This document shows, in pieces, positions 17,795-25,892 of a stretch of 64,000 nt of DNA. The DNA lies in contig NZ_CP078078.1 of the NCBI RefSeq assembly GCF_023101205.1, positions 1,054,001-1,118,000 of the forward strand, given 5' to 3'. The notes below the pieces were generated by a model. The model saw only the letters and a list, made by a program, of their open reading frames with translations. It was not told the DNA's origin and ran no database searches. The position numbers and the translations under genes are program-made. Positions within the stretch are counted from its first letter, which is position 1; every line of letters starts with the position of its first letter. Origin of the DNA: Microbacterium aurugineum (GTDB taxonomy: Bacteria; Actinomycetota; Actinomycetes; Actinomycetales; Microbacteriaceae).

Positions 17795-18241
17795 TCAGTT
17801 CCCGACCAGTGCGGCGCACTCGGACCACAGGACGCTGTCCTCGGTCACTCCCAGGCACGGGTCGAACGTGAAGACCACGAGCGTGCCGAGGATGATGAGC
17901 AGACCTGCGGCGAGGCCGAGCGCCCAGGTGAGCGCCTTACGAGCGGTGGTGTTCGTGACGTAGTCGTTCACGATCGTGCGCATGCCGTTCGCGCCGTGGA
18001 TGAGCGCGAGCCACAGCATCAGGACGTCCCACCACTGCCAGAACGGCGTGGCGAACTTGCCGGCGATGAACGCGAAATCGAGGGCGTGGATGCCCTCGCC
18101 GAGCATGAGGTTGACGAAGAGGTGGCCGAAGATCAGGACGACGAGCACGATGCCCGACGCGCGCATGAAGACCCAGCCCCACTTCTCGAGGTTCACTCCG
18201 CGGCGACGGCGCACCGGGGCGGCGACGGTCTGTGCAGACAT
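17795..18241 (-). CDS. sdhD: Succinate dehydrogenase membrane anchor subunit D
   Basis: 148 residues with three membrane helices (about 28-50, 68-90, 105-128). GHLFVNLM in helix 1 and HGANGMRTIVNDY in helix 2 are typical of SdhD with heme- and quinone-contact residues. The start ATG 18241 overlaps the sdhC stop by one base (TGATG), so translation is coupled. Confidence 0.93.
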   Translation of the reverse strand: MSAQTVAAPVRRRRGVNLEKWGWVFMRASGIVLVVLIFGHLFVNLMLGEGIHALDFAFIAGKFATPFWQWWDVLMLWLALIHGANGMRTIVNDYVTNTTARKALTWALGLAAGLLIILGTLVVFTFDPCLGVTEDSVLWSECAALVGN

Positions 18242-18675
18242 CAGTGTCCTCCTCCGAACCCGGCGAATGCGAGCATCAGGTGGCGGGGCACGAAGCCGGC
18301 CATGATGATGCCCCACACCAGCAGCACGCCCCAGAAGAGCTGGCGCTGGTACTTCGCACCCTTCGACCAGAAGTCGACGGCGATGATGCGCAGCCCGTTC
18401 ATGGCGTGGAAGACGATGCCCGCCACGAGCACGACCTCACCGAGCGCCATGATGGGGTTCTTGTACGTGCCGATGACGGCGTTGTACGCCTCCGGCGACA
18501 CCCTGATGAGTGCCGTGTCGAGCACGTGCACCAAAAGGAAGAAGAAGATGGCGACTCCGGTGATGCGGTGAAGCACCCACGACCACATGCCTTCGCGTCC
18601 CCGATAGAGGGTGCCGCGGGGGGTCTTTGACGTGGTTTCCGAAATCGACGGTGTCAAGCGCGCGCTCGTGGACAC
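18241..18675 (-). CDS. sdhC: Succinate dehydrogenase cytochrome b556 subunit
   Basis: 144 residues, three membrane helices. HRITGVAIFFFLLVHVLD in the first helix supplies the SdhC signature and a candidate heme ligand histidine; FHAMNGLRIIAVDFW follows. Start GTG 18675 has GGGAGGA 6 nt upstream. First gene of sdhCDAB. TAGGAT at 18775-18770 (minus strand) is a plausible -10, giving a leader of about 85 nt. Divergent from manC. Confidence 0.93.
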   Translation of the reverse strand: MSTSARLTPSISETTSKTPRGTLYRGREGMWSWVLHRITGVAIFFFLLVHVLDTALIRVSPEAYNAVIGTYKNPIMALGEVVLVAGIVFHAMNGLRIIAVDFWSKGAKYQRQLFWGVLLVWGIIMAGFVPRHLMLAFAGFGGGH

Positions 18676-18855
18676 GGTCGTCCTCCCTGATCGATGTGCG
18701 TCGGTCGCGTGCGCTGCTCTCGTTCAAGTGTGTGCTCGTCGAAGTGGCAGGCACGCCCGATCGCTGTCCATCCTATTCCTGTCCGAACACGGGGAGCGAC
18801 GAAGGCGAGCCTAAGTGTCCGCAACGGCTCAGGAGGCCGCGGGTACCCTGGCAGG

Positions 18856-19971
18856 GTGAGCGAGACCATCGAGGATTTCTATGCGGTCATTCCCGCCGGC
18901 GGCATCGGCAGTCGGCTGTGGCCGCTTTCCCGCGCGGATGCGCCGAAGTTCCTGCACGACCTGACGGGATCCGGGCACTCCCTGCTCCGCGACACCTGGG
19001 ATCGCCTGGAGCCGCTCACCGGGCCGGACCGGATCGCCGTCGTCACCGGACGCGCCCATCGCGCTGCGGTCGAGGCGGAGCTGCCGGGCATCGCCGATCT
19101 GAACGTGTTCCTGGAGTCGGAGCCGCGGGAGTCGGCGGCGGCGATCGGACTGGCTGCCGCGATCCTGCATCGCCGCGAGCCCGACGTGATCGTCGGGTCG
19201 TTCAGCGCGGATCATGTGATCCGCAGCACCCGGGTGTTCGAGTTCGCCGTCCGCGACGCCGTCGAGGTCGCCCGCGAAGGCTACATCTGCACGATCGGCA
19301 TCACCCCGACGGAACCCGCGATCGGCTTCGGCTACATCAAGAAGGGCCCGGAGCTCGTGGTCGAGGGTGCCAGGGAGGCCGCGCTCGTGGAGAGCTTCGT
19401 CGAGAAGCCCGACCTGGACACGGCGAAGGCGTACCTCGCGGACAGGGGCTACCTCTGGAACGCCGGCATGTTCATCGCGAAGGCGAGCGTGCTGCTCGAC
19501 GAGATCGCGGCGAACGAGCCGGAACTGCATGCCGGACTGCTCGAACTCGCCGAAGCCTGGGACGATCGCGATCGGCGCGGACCCGCGGTGGATCGAATCT
19601 GGCCGCGCCTCAAGAAGATCGCGATCGATTACGCCGTCGCCGAGCCGGCCGCTCGCCGAGGACACCTCGCGGTCGTCCCCGGGCACTTCGACTGGGACGA
19701 CGTCGGCGACTTCGCCTCGCTGACCAAGCTCATCAACAACGGACGCAAGAACGACCTCGCCGTCCTGGGGCCGAACGCACGTGTGCTCACCGACGGGGCG
19801 AGCGGGATCCTGGTCAGTCAGACGTCGCGGGTGATCAGCCTGGTGGGTGTCCAGGACATCGTCGTGGTCGACACCCCCGACGCCTTGCTCGTCACCACGG
19901 TCGAGCATGCCCAGCGGGTGAAGGGCGTCGTCGAGTCACTCAAGCTCACCGGCCGGGGGGACGTGCTCTGA
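18856..19971 (+). CDS. manC: Mannose-1-phosphate guanylyltransferase
   Basis: 371 residues. It makes GDP-mannose from GTP and mannose-1-phosphate for glycan and glycolipid synthesis. AVIPAGGIGSRLWPLSRADA is the nucleotidyltransferase loop, FVEKPDLDTAKAYL the family FVEKP motif, LWNAGMFIAKA the substrate site, and GHFDWDDVGDF a conserved C-terminal motif. It lacks the fused isomerase domain of bifunctional ManC. Start GTG 18856 has TACCCT at 18844-18849, 6 nt upstream (leaderless). A weak inverted repeat (19982-19988/19999-20005) follows the gene. Confidence 0.93.
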   Translation: MSETIEDFYAVIPAGGIGSRLWPLSRADAPKFLHDLTGSGHSLLRDTWDRLEPLTGPDRIAVVTGRAHRAAVEAELPGIADLNVFLESEPRESAAAIGLAAAILHRREPDVIVGSFSADHVIRSTRVFEFAVRDAVEVAREGYICTIGITPTEPAIGFGYIKKGPELVVEGAREAALVESFVEKPDLDTAKAYLADRGYLWNAGMFIAKASVLLDEIAANEPELHAGLLELAEAWDDRDRRGPAVDRIWPRLKKIAIDYAVAEPAARRGHLAVVPGHFDWDDVGDFASLTKLINNGRKNDLAVLGPNARVLTDGASGILVSQTSRVISLVGVQDIVVVDTPDALLVTTVEHAQRVKGVVESLKLTGRGDVL

Positions 19972-20016
19972 GGCGTGCGCCGATGAGCACGATCCCACGC
20001 TCATCCGGTGGGTTGA

Positions 20017-20074
20017 TTTCAGCTTTGTAACCTTTGGCCAGCACATGCGGGGCGAGCGTGTGCAAAAGCTGAAA
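20017..20074 (+). promoter_or_regulatory. Nested hairpin in the region before the nucleoside-transporter operon
   Basis: Outer perfect 10-bp stem TTTCAGCTTT (20017-20026) with AAAGCTGAAA (20065-20074); a 14-nt one-sided internal loop GTAACCTTTGGCCA; an inner 8-bp stem 20041-20048 with 20056-20063 (one wobble); and a 7-nt loop. A near-copy of part of the internal loop (GTAACTTTG) recurs at 20081-20089. The geometry fits either a structured RNA leader or a palindromic operator. It ends 57 nt before the TTG start of the binding-protein gene. Not matched by me to a known riboswitch class. Confidence 0.5.
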
Positions 20075-20131
20075 CAGTAGGTAACTTTGATCGATCCGCG
20101 ATGGCCGCGGGTTCGTTGAGGGAGGCATCAG

Positions 20132-21244
20132 TTGACCATCTCCACCACCAAGAAGCTGCTCGGCGCGACGGTCGCCGCGGGCGTCATCTTCGCACTCGCC
20201 GGCTGCGGCCAGGCCCCGACCGACAGCGGGTCGGGTTCCGAGAAGCCGGTTGACTCCGACTTCCTCCCGTGCCTCATCTCCGACGCCGGCGGATGGAACG
20301 ACAAGTCGTTCAACCAGTCCGCGAAGGAAGGCATGGACGCCGCCGCCGAAGAGCTGGACATCAAGCCGCTCGAGTTCGAGTCGGCGAACGACAACGACTA
20401 CGCGCCCAACCTCGAGACCGCGGTCTCCGAGGGCTGCTCGCTCATCGTCTCGGTCGGCTTCAAGCTGTCGGCTGCGACCGTCGAGTCCGCCCTCGCGAAC
20501 CCCGAGATCGACTACGCGATCATCGACGACTGGGCCGACAACGACTTCGACGGCAACGTCGATGCCCCGAACATCAAGCCGCTGGTCTTCGACACGGCTC
20601 AGGCCGCCTACCTCGGTGGCTACGCCTCGGCCGCCTGGTCTGCGCAGAGCGGCGTGAACAAGGTCGGCACCTTCGGCGGGATGCAGATCCCGTCCGTCGC
20701 CGTGTTCATGGACGGCTACCAGCTCGGTGTCGAGAAGTACAACGAGGACAAGTCCGCTTCGGTCCAGGTCTTCGGTTGGGACGCCGCGACGCAGAAGGGC
20801 TCGTTCACGGGCGGCTTCGACGCGAACGACACGGCCAAGCAGACCGCTCAGGGCGTGCTCGACCAGGGCGTCGACGTGATCCTGCCCGTCGGTGGCCCGG
20901 TCTACCAGAGCGCGGCAGCGGCGATCGCCGACAGCGGCAAGGACACGCTGATGCTCGGTGTCGACAGCGACCTGGCCGTGGCTGACCCGAGCGTCGCCGA
21001 CATCACGCTGGTCTCGATCATGAAGGCGATCGACGTCGCCGTGAAGGACGCGACCATCGCGGCCGCCGCCGGCGACTTCGACCCGGCCCCGTACGTGGGA
21101 ACGCTCGAGAACGAGGGCGTGAAGCTCTCCGGCTTCGGTGACTTCGAGTCCCAGCTGCCCGACGGGCTCCTCGACGAGCTCGCCGAGCTGCAGAAGCAGA
21201 TCATCGCGGGCGACATCACGGTGGAGTCCGAGAACTCCCCGTAA
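20132..21244 (+). CDS. BMP-family nucleoside-binding lipoprotein
   Basis: 370 residues. Lipoprotein signal peptide with lipobox ALAGC (C25), then a Ser/Gly/Asp linker and a BMP/Med (PnrA-like) periplasmic-binding fold beginning DAGGWNDKSFNQSAKEGMDA. Such proteins deliver purine and other nucleosides to a cognate ABC importer. The start is TTG 20132, supported by GGGAGG 8-9 nt upstream and by the complete signal peptide. First gene of the transporter and salvage unit; followed by a strong hairpin, which likely sets a higher level for this subunit. Confidence 0.92.
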   Translation: MTISTTKKLLGATVAAGVIFALAGCGQAPTDSGSGSEKPVDSDFLPCLISDAGGWNDKSFNQSAKEGMDAAAEELDIKPLEFESANDNDYAPNLETAVSEGCSLIVSVGFKLSAATVESALANPEIDYAIIDDWADNDFDGNVDAPNIKPLVFDTAQAAYLGGYASAAWSAQSGVNKVGTFGGMQIPSVAVFMDGYQLGVEKYNEDKSASVQVFGWDAATQKGSFTGGFDANDTAKQTAQGVLDQGVDVILPVGGPVYQSAAAAIADSGKDTLMLGVDSDLAVADPSVADITLVSIMKAIDVAVKDATIAAAAGDFDPAPYVGTLENEGVKLSGFGDFESQLPDGLLDELAELQKQIIAGDITVESENSP

Positions 21245-21254
21245 GTCGTCGCAG

Positions 21255-21307
21255 GTCCAGCACGGGGCGAGTGGTGAGCAGGCTGCCACTCGCCCCGTGC
21301 CGTGGAC
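21255..21307 (+). terminator. Long hairpin between the binding-protein and ATPase genes
   Basis: A perfect 15-bp stem (21260-21274 with 21286-21300), extended by 5 more pairs (21255-21259 with 21303-21307) across a 2-nt bulge. Placed inside an operon, it suggests partial termination or 3'-end protection of the binding-protein mRNA. Confidence 0.8.
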
Positions 21308-21351
21308 GGACGATGATTCTCCTGGATGACTCTTCTGGATAAGGTGCAGAT

Positions 21352-22866
21352 ATGAAGCTCGAACTTCGCGGCATCACCAAGCGATTCGGCAGCCTCGTGG
21401 CGAACGACCACATCGACCTGGTGGTCGAACCCGGCGAGATCCACGCGCTGCTCGGCGAGAACGGCGCGGGCAAGTCCACGCTCATGAACGTCCTCTACGG
21501 CCTGTATCAGGCGGATGAGGGCGAGATCCTCCTCGATGACGAGGTGCAGCGCTTCCGCGGACCCGGTGACGCGATGGCGGCGGGGATCGGCATGGTCCAC
21601 CAGCACTTCATGCTCGTTCCCGTCTTCACGGTCGCCGAGAACGTCATGCTCGGCCACGAGCAGACCAAAGCGCTCGGCACGCTCGACATCGCGAAGGCGC
21701 GAGAGCACGTGCGGTCGGTCGCGGCCCGCTTCGGATTCGACATCGACCCGGACGCGCTCGTGGGTGACCTCCCCGTCGGAGTGCAGCAGCGCGTCGAGAT
21801 CATCAAGGCGCTCTCGCGCGATGCGAAGGTGCTCGTGTTCGACGAGCCGACCGCCGTGCTGACGCCGCAGGAGACCGACGAGCTGATGAACATCATGCGT
21901 CAGTTGCGCGACGAGGGCACGGCGATCGTGTTCATCACGCACAAGCTGCGCGAGGTGCGCGAGGTCGCCGACAAGATCACCATCGTCCGGCTCGGACGCG
22001 TCGTGGGTGAGGCATCGCCCACCGCGACGAACGCCGAACTCGCCTCCCTCATGGTGGGCAGGGCCGTCGAGCTCACGGTCCAGAAGGATCCGCCGCGCCT
22101 CGGCGAAGGAGGTCTCGAGGTCTCGGGACTGCGCATCCTCACGCCCACCGGCGCGATCGTCGTCGACGGCATCGATTTCTCCGTCCGCCCGGGCGAGGTC
22201 CTCGCGATCGCGGGTGTCCAGGGCAACGGCCAGACGGAACTGGTGGAGGCCATCGTCGGCCTCGCCGCCCGCGTGGAAGGCAGCATCTCCCTCGACGGCA
22301 AGGAACTCGTCGGCCGGAGCGTGCGTGCGATCCTCGACGCGGGGGTCGGGTTCGTGCCGGAGGACCGCACGGAGGACGGCCTGGTCGCCGGCTTCTCCGT
22401 CGCTGAGAACCTCATCCTGGACCGCTCGGACGATCCGGCGTTCAGTCGCGCGGGCACACTCCGCCGCGCCGCGCTCGACGAGTTCGCCCGTGCGCGCATC
22501 ACCGAGTACGACATCCGCACCCAGGGGCCCGAGACGGCGGCAGGCACGTTGTCGGGCGGAAACCAGCAGAAGGTCGTCATCGCCCGTGAGATGAGTCGCG
22601 ACCTGCGGCTGCTCGTCGCCGCGCAGCCGACCCGCGGTGTCGACGTCGGGTCGATCGAATTCATCCACAAACGGATCATCGAGACGCGGGATGCCAGCAT
22701 TCCGGTGATCGTCGTCTCCACGGAGCTCGACGAGGTCGCGGCTCTGGCCGACCGGATCGCGGTCATGTACCGCGGCACGATCGTCGGCATCGTCCCCGGC
22801 GACACGCCCCGGGAGACGCTCGGACTCATGATGGCCGGAGCGGCCGAAGGGGAGGTGGCCGCGTGA
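21352..22866 (+). CDS. Nucleoside ABC importer ATPase (two ATPase domains)
   Basis: 504 residues, tandem domains as in sugar/nucleoside importers. Domain 1: Walker A GENGAGKSTLMN (about 35-46) and Walker B VLVFDEPTAVLTPQE, with a degenerate signature PVGVQQRVEI. Domain 2: atypical Walker A GVQGNGQTELVEAI, signature LSGGNQQKVVIARE, and QPTRGVDVGS. This asymmetry is normal for the family. It powers uptake through the two permeases that follow; its stop overlaps the first permease start. Confidence 0.94.
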   Translation: MKLELRGITKRFGSLVANDHIDLVVEPGEIHALLGENGAGKSTLMNVLYGLYQADEGEILLDDEVQRFRGPGDAMAAGIGMVHQHFMLVPVFTVAENVMLGHEQTKALGTLDIAKAREHVRSVAARFGFDIDPDALVGDLPVGVQQRVEIIKALSRDAKVLVFDEPTAVLTPQETDELMNIMRQLRDEGTAIVFITHKLREVREVADKITIVRLGRVVGEASPTATNAELASLMVGRAVELTVQKDPPRLGEGGLEVSGLRILTPTGAIVVDGIDFSVRPGEVLAIAGVQGNGQTELVEAIVGLAARVEGSISLDGKELVGRSVRAILDAGVGFVPEDRTEDGLVAGFSVAENLILDRSDDPAFSRAGTLRRAALDEFARARITEYDIRTQGPETAAGTLSGGNQQKVVIAREMSRDLRLLVAAQPTRGVDVGSIEFIHKRIIETRDASIPVIVVSTELDEVAALADRIAVMYRGTIVGIVPGDTPRETLGLMMAGAAEGEVAA

Positions 22867-24182
22867 GCGGAGCGACACCCGGCGCAGGAGATGTGACCAA
22901 GGGCATCCCGCCGCAGGAGCTCGCGACGAGCACCGGCACGGTTCCGCGCGACCCGTCCGACGTGCCCCCGCCTCCGCGCGGCAACGTCATCCTCAAGGAG
23001 ATCCTCCGCGGCAACGCCGTGACGACGATCCTCGCGATCGTGCTGGCGCTCATCGTCGGCGGCATCCTCATCGCCGTCACGAACGAAGACGTGCAGGCGG
23101 CATCCGTCTACTTCTTCGCCCAGCCCGGTGACACCTTCGTCGCCGCCTGGAACGCCGTGTACAACGGCTACGAGGCGCTGTTCCGCGGGGCGATCTTCAA
23201 CGCGAGGGGTGCCGACTTCGCGGCGCAGATCCGGCCGCTGACGAACACCCTCGGCTTCGCCGCCCCGCTCATCGCCGCAGGTCTCGGCGTCGCTCTGGCG
23301 TTCCGCGTCGGCCTGTTCAACATCGGTGCCCGCGGTCAGATGCTCATCGGTGTCGCCGTCGCGGCGCTGTTCACGTTCTCGCTCGACCTGCCGATCTGGC
23401 TGCACATCCCGGTCACCCTCCTCGCCGGTATCGCGGGCGGTGCGCTCTGGGGTGCGATCGCAGGACTCATCAAGGCGCGCACCGGTGCGCACGAGGTGAT
23501 CCTGACGATCATGCTCAACTACATCGCGTACTACCTGCTGCTGTGGATGATCCGCACGCCGGGCCTGCTGCAGAAGCCGGGCACGAACCAGGCGCTCGGC
23601 TCGGCGACGCCCGAGAGCGCGCAGTTCCCGACGTTGCTGGGGCCGCAGTTCCCGCTGCTCGACCTTGGCTTCGTGATCGTGATCGTGGCGACGCTCTTCG
23701 TCTGGTGGCTGATCGAGCGCTCCTCACTCGGCATGCGCATGCGCGCCGTGGGGGAGAACCCGCATGCCGCGCGCGCCGCGGGTATCAGCGTGCAGCGCGT
23801 CTACGTGTACGCGATGCTGTTCGCCGGGGGGCTCGCGGGCCTCGCCGGGATGAACCAGATCCAGGGGGCGGTCACGACGGGCGTCACCGAGACCATCGAC
23901 GCCGGCATCGGGTTCGACGCGATCACGGTCGCGCTCCTGGGCCGCAGCCGCGCGTGGGGCACGTTCGCGGCCGGCATCCTGTTCGGCGCGCTCAAGGCGG
24001 GCTCGTTCTCGATGCAGGCGCAGGACATCCCGGTCGACATCGTCCTCGTCGTGCAGTCGCTCGTGGTGCTGTTCATCGCTGCGCCGCCGCTGCTGCGCTC
24101 GGTGTTCTTCCTGCCGAAGACCGATGCGGAGAAGGCCGCCAAGGCGAGAGCCAAGGCCGCGAAGAAGGCGGTGGCCGCATGA
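22863..24182 (+). CDS. Nucleoside ABC importer permease 1
   Basis: 439 residues. A roughly 40-residue cytoplasmic N-terminus with a Pro-rich stretch precedes about ten membrane segments of the BPD_transp_2 type; FRVGLFNIGARGQMLIG is the conserved coupling motif and GVTETIDAGIGFDAITVALLG the EAA-like region. The Lys/Ala-rich C-terminus is cytoplasmic. GTG 22863 overlaps the ATPase stop (GTGA), and the stop overlaps the next ATG. Confidence 0.92.
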   Translation: MSGATPGAGDVTKGIPPQELATSTGTVPRDPSDVPPPPRGNVILKEILRGNAVTTILAIVLALIVGGILIAVTNEDVQAASVYFFAQPGDTFVAAWNAVYNGYEALFRGAIFNARGADFAAQIRPLTNTLGFAAPLIAAGLGVALAFRVGLFNIGARGQMLIGVAVAALFTFSLDLPIWLHIPVTLLAGIAGGALWGAIAGLIKARTGAHEVILTIMLNYIAYYLLLWMIRTPGLLQKPGTNQALGSATPESAQFPTLLGPQFPLLDLGFVIVIVATLFVWWLIERSSLGMRMRAVGENPHAARAAGISVQRVYVYAMLFAGGLAGLAGMNQIQGAVTTGVTETIDAGIGFDAITVALLGRSRAWGTFAAGILFGALKAGSFSMQAQDIPVDIVLVVQSLVVLFIAAPPLLRSVFFLPKTDAEKAAKARAKAAKKAVAA

Positions 24183-25465
24183 TGTCGCTCACACAGACCG
24201 TGTCCGCAGGCGGCGCCGTCCAGCTCGAGACCGTCAAGGAGCGGCACCTCAAGGCGCCGATCGTCCTCGCCGTCGCCACCGCGCTGCTGGCCCTGCTGTT
24301 CCTCACCGTGCCGCGCGACGGCATCAGCACGTTCCGGCTCTCGGACCCTTCGGCGGCGCTCGGGCTCCCGGATGTCGCCTTGCCCACGGCATCGACCTTC
24401 TGGGTAGTGTTCGGCATCCTGGTGGTTCTGACGGTCGGGGCGTTCCTCCGAGCCTGGATCTACCGTCCGCCGTCCCTCTGGCTGGTCATCGCCTACAGCG
24501 TGCTCGCCGTGTTCGCGTTCCTCGTCTGGGCGTCCGCCGGGGGACTGGTCCCCGTCACGAGTCTGCTGTTCGGAGCGGTGTCCCTGTCGGTGCCGCTCGT
24601 GTTCGGTGCGTTGGGCGGGGTGATCGGCGAACGTGCCGGCGTCGTCAACGTGGCGATCGAAGGACAGCTGCTCCTCGGGGCGTTCTCCGCCGCGCTGCTC
24701 TCCAGCATCACCGGCAACCCGTTCGTCGGGCTGATCGGCGCGATGGTCGGTGGCGTCCTGGTGGCCAGCGTGCTCGCCGCGTTCGCCATCAAGTACCTCG
24801 TCGAGCAGGTCATCGTCGGTGTGGTGCTGAACGTGCTCGTCACGGGTCTCACCGGATTCCTCTACGGCGCGCTCCTCGCGCCGAACGAGGAGGCGCTGAA
24901 CACGCCGGTGCGGTTCCCCCGGGTGGAGATCCCACTGCTGAGCGACATCCCGATCATCGGACCCGTGCTGTTCAACCAGACGTTCATCGGATACCTGATG
25001 TTCGTGACCGTCGCCGTCGTCGCGTGGGGGCTGTACCGCACGCGGTGGGGCCTGCGCGTCCGCGCCGTGGGAGAGCACCCGCAGGCGGCTGACACCGTCG
25101 GCATCAAGGTGAACCCGACCCGCTTCTGGAACGTGCTGCTGGCCGGCGCGATCGCCGGCATGGGCGGCGCGTACTTCACACTCGTCTCGGTGCCGCAGTT
25201 CGGCAAGGAGATGACGGCGGGTCTCGGCTTCATCGCCCTCGCGGCCGTGATCTTCGGGCGCTGGGATCCCATCCGTGCGACGCTCGCGGCCCTGCTGTTC
25301 GGTTTCGCCACGAACCTGCAGAACCTGCTCTCGATCCTGAAGACGCCGATCCCCGGCGAGTTCATGCTCATGCTGCCGTACGTCGTGACCCTGCTCGCGG
25401 TCGCCGGGTTCGCCGGACAGATCAAGGCCCCTGCCGCCGACGGCAAGCCGTACATCAAGTCCTAG
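24179..25465 (+). CDS. Nucleoside ABC importer permease 2
   Basis: 428 residues, about ten membrane segments. VVNVAIEGQLLLGA is the permease motif and FGKEMTAGLGFIALAAVIFG the coupling helix region. ATG 24179 overlaps the preceding stop (ATGA). With permease 1 it forms the heterodimeric channel. cdd follows after 28 bp. Confidence 0.92.
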   Translation: MMSLTQTVSAGGAVQLETVKERHLKAPIVLAVATALLALLFLTVPRDGISTFRLSDPSAALGLPDVALPTASTFWVVFGILVVLTVGAFLRAWIYRPPSLWLVIAYSVLAVFAFLVWASAGGLVPVTSLLFGAVSLSVPLVFGALGGVIGERAGVVNVAIEGQLLLGAFSAALLSSITGNPFVGLIGAMVGGVLVASVLAAFAIKYLVEQVIVGVVLNVLVTGLTGFLYGALLAPNEEALNTPVRFPRVEIPLLSDIPIIGPVLFNQTFIGYLMFVTVAVVAWGLYRTRWGLRVRAVGEHPQAADTVGIKVNPTRFWNVLLAGAIAGMGGAYFTLVSVPQFGKEMTAGLGFIALAAVIFGRWDPIRATLAALLFGFATNLQNLLSILKTPIPGEFMLMLPYVVTLLAVAGFAGQIKAPAADGKPYIKS

Positions 25466-25493
25466 CCCTGCCGGGAAAGAGGGAAGTATCGCA

Positions 25494-25892
25494 ATGACCG
25501 ACATCGACTGGGATGAGTTGCGCCAGGTCGCCACGGAAGCCATGACGAAGGCGTACGCGCCGTACTCGCGCTATCGCGTGGGGGCGGCCGCTCTCGTCGG
25601 GGACGGGCGGATCGTGGCCGGGTGCAACGTCGAGAACGCCTCCTACGGGGTGACGCTGTGCGCGGAGTGCGCGCTCGTCGGAGACCTGCACATGTCGGGT
25701 GGCGGCCAGCTCGTCGCCTTCGTGTGCGTGAACAACGAAGGGCAGACGATCATGCCGTGCGGCCGCTGCCGTCAGCTGCTGTTCGAGCACGCGATGCCCG
25801 GGATGCTGCTCGAGACCGTCTCCGGCATCCGCACGATCGACGAGGTGCTGCCCGACGCGTTCGGGCCGCGCGACCTGGAGGACGCACGATGA
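25494..25892 (+). CDS. cdd: Cytidine deaminase
   Basis: 132 residues, the small tetrameric type. It converts cytidine/deoxycytidine to uridine/deoxyuridine. NVENASYGVTLCAECAL carries the first zinc Cys and catalytic Glu, and MPCGRCRQLLFE the other two Cys. GAAAGAGGGAAG lies upstream of the ATG. Its stop overlaps the deoA start (ATGA). Confidence 0.97.
   Translation: MTDIDWDELRQVATEAMTKAYAPYSRYRVGAAALVGDGRIVAGCNVENASYGVTLCAECALVGDLHMSGGGQLVAFVCVNNEGQTIMPCGRCRQLLFEHAMPGMLLETVSGIRTIDEVLPDAFGPRDLEDAR

Noticed and set aside
15923..18571. An 882-codon open frame on the plus strand
   Set aside because: It runs antisense to sdhB, sdhA, sdhD and sdhC, all with full catalytic motifs. Long antisense frames are expected at this GC content, and its translation is low-complexity Arg/Glu/Val-rich.
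19982..20005. Inverted repeat GATGAGC/GCTCATC after manC as a terminator
   Set aside because: Only 7 bp with a 10-nt loop and no T-run; too weak to annotate with confidence.
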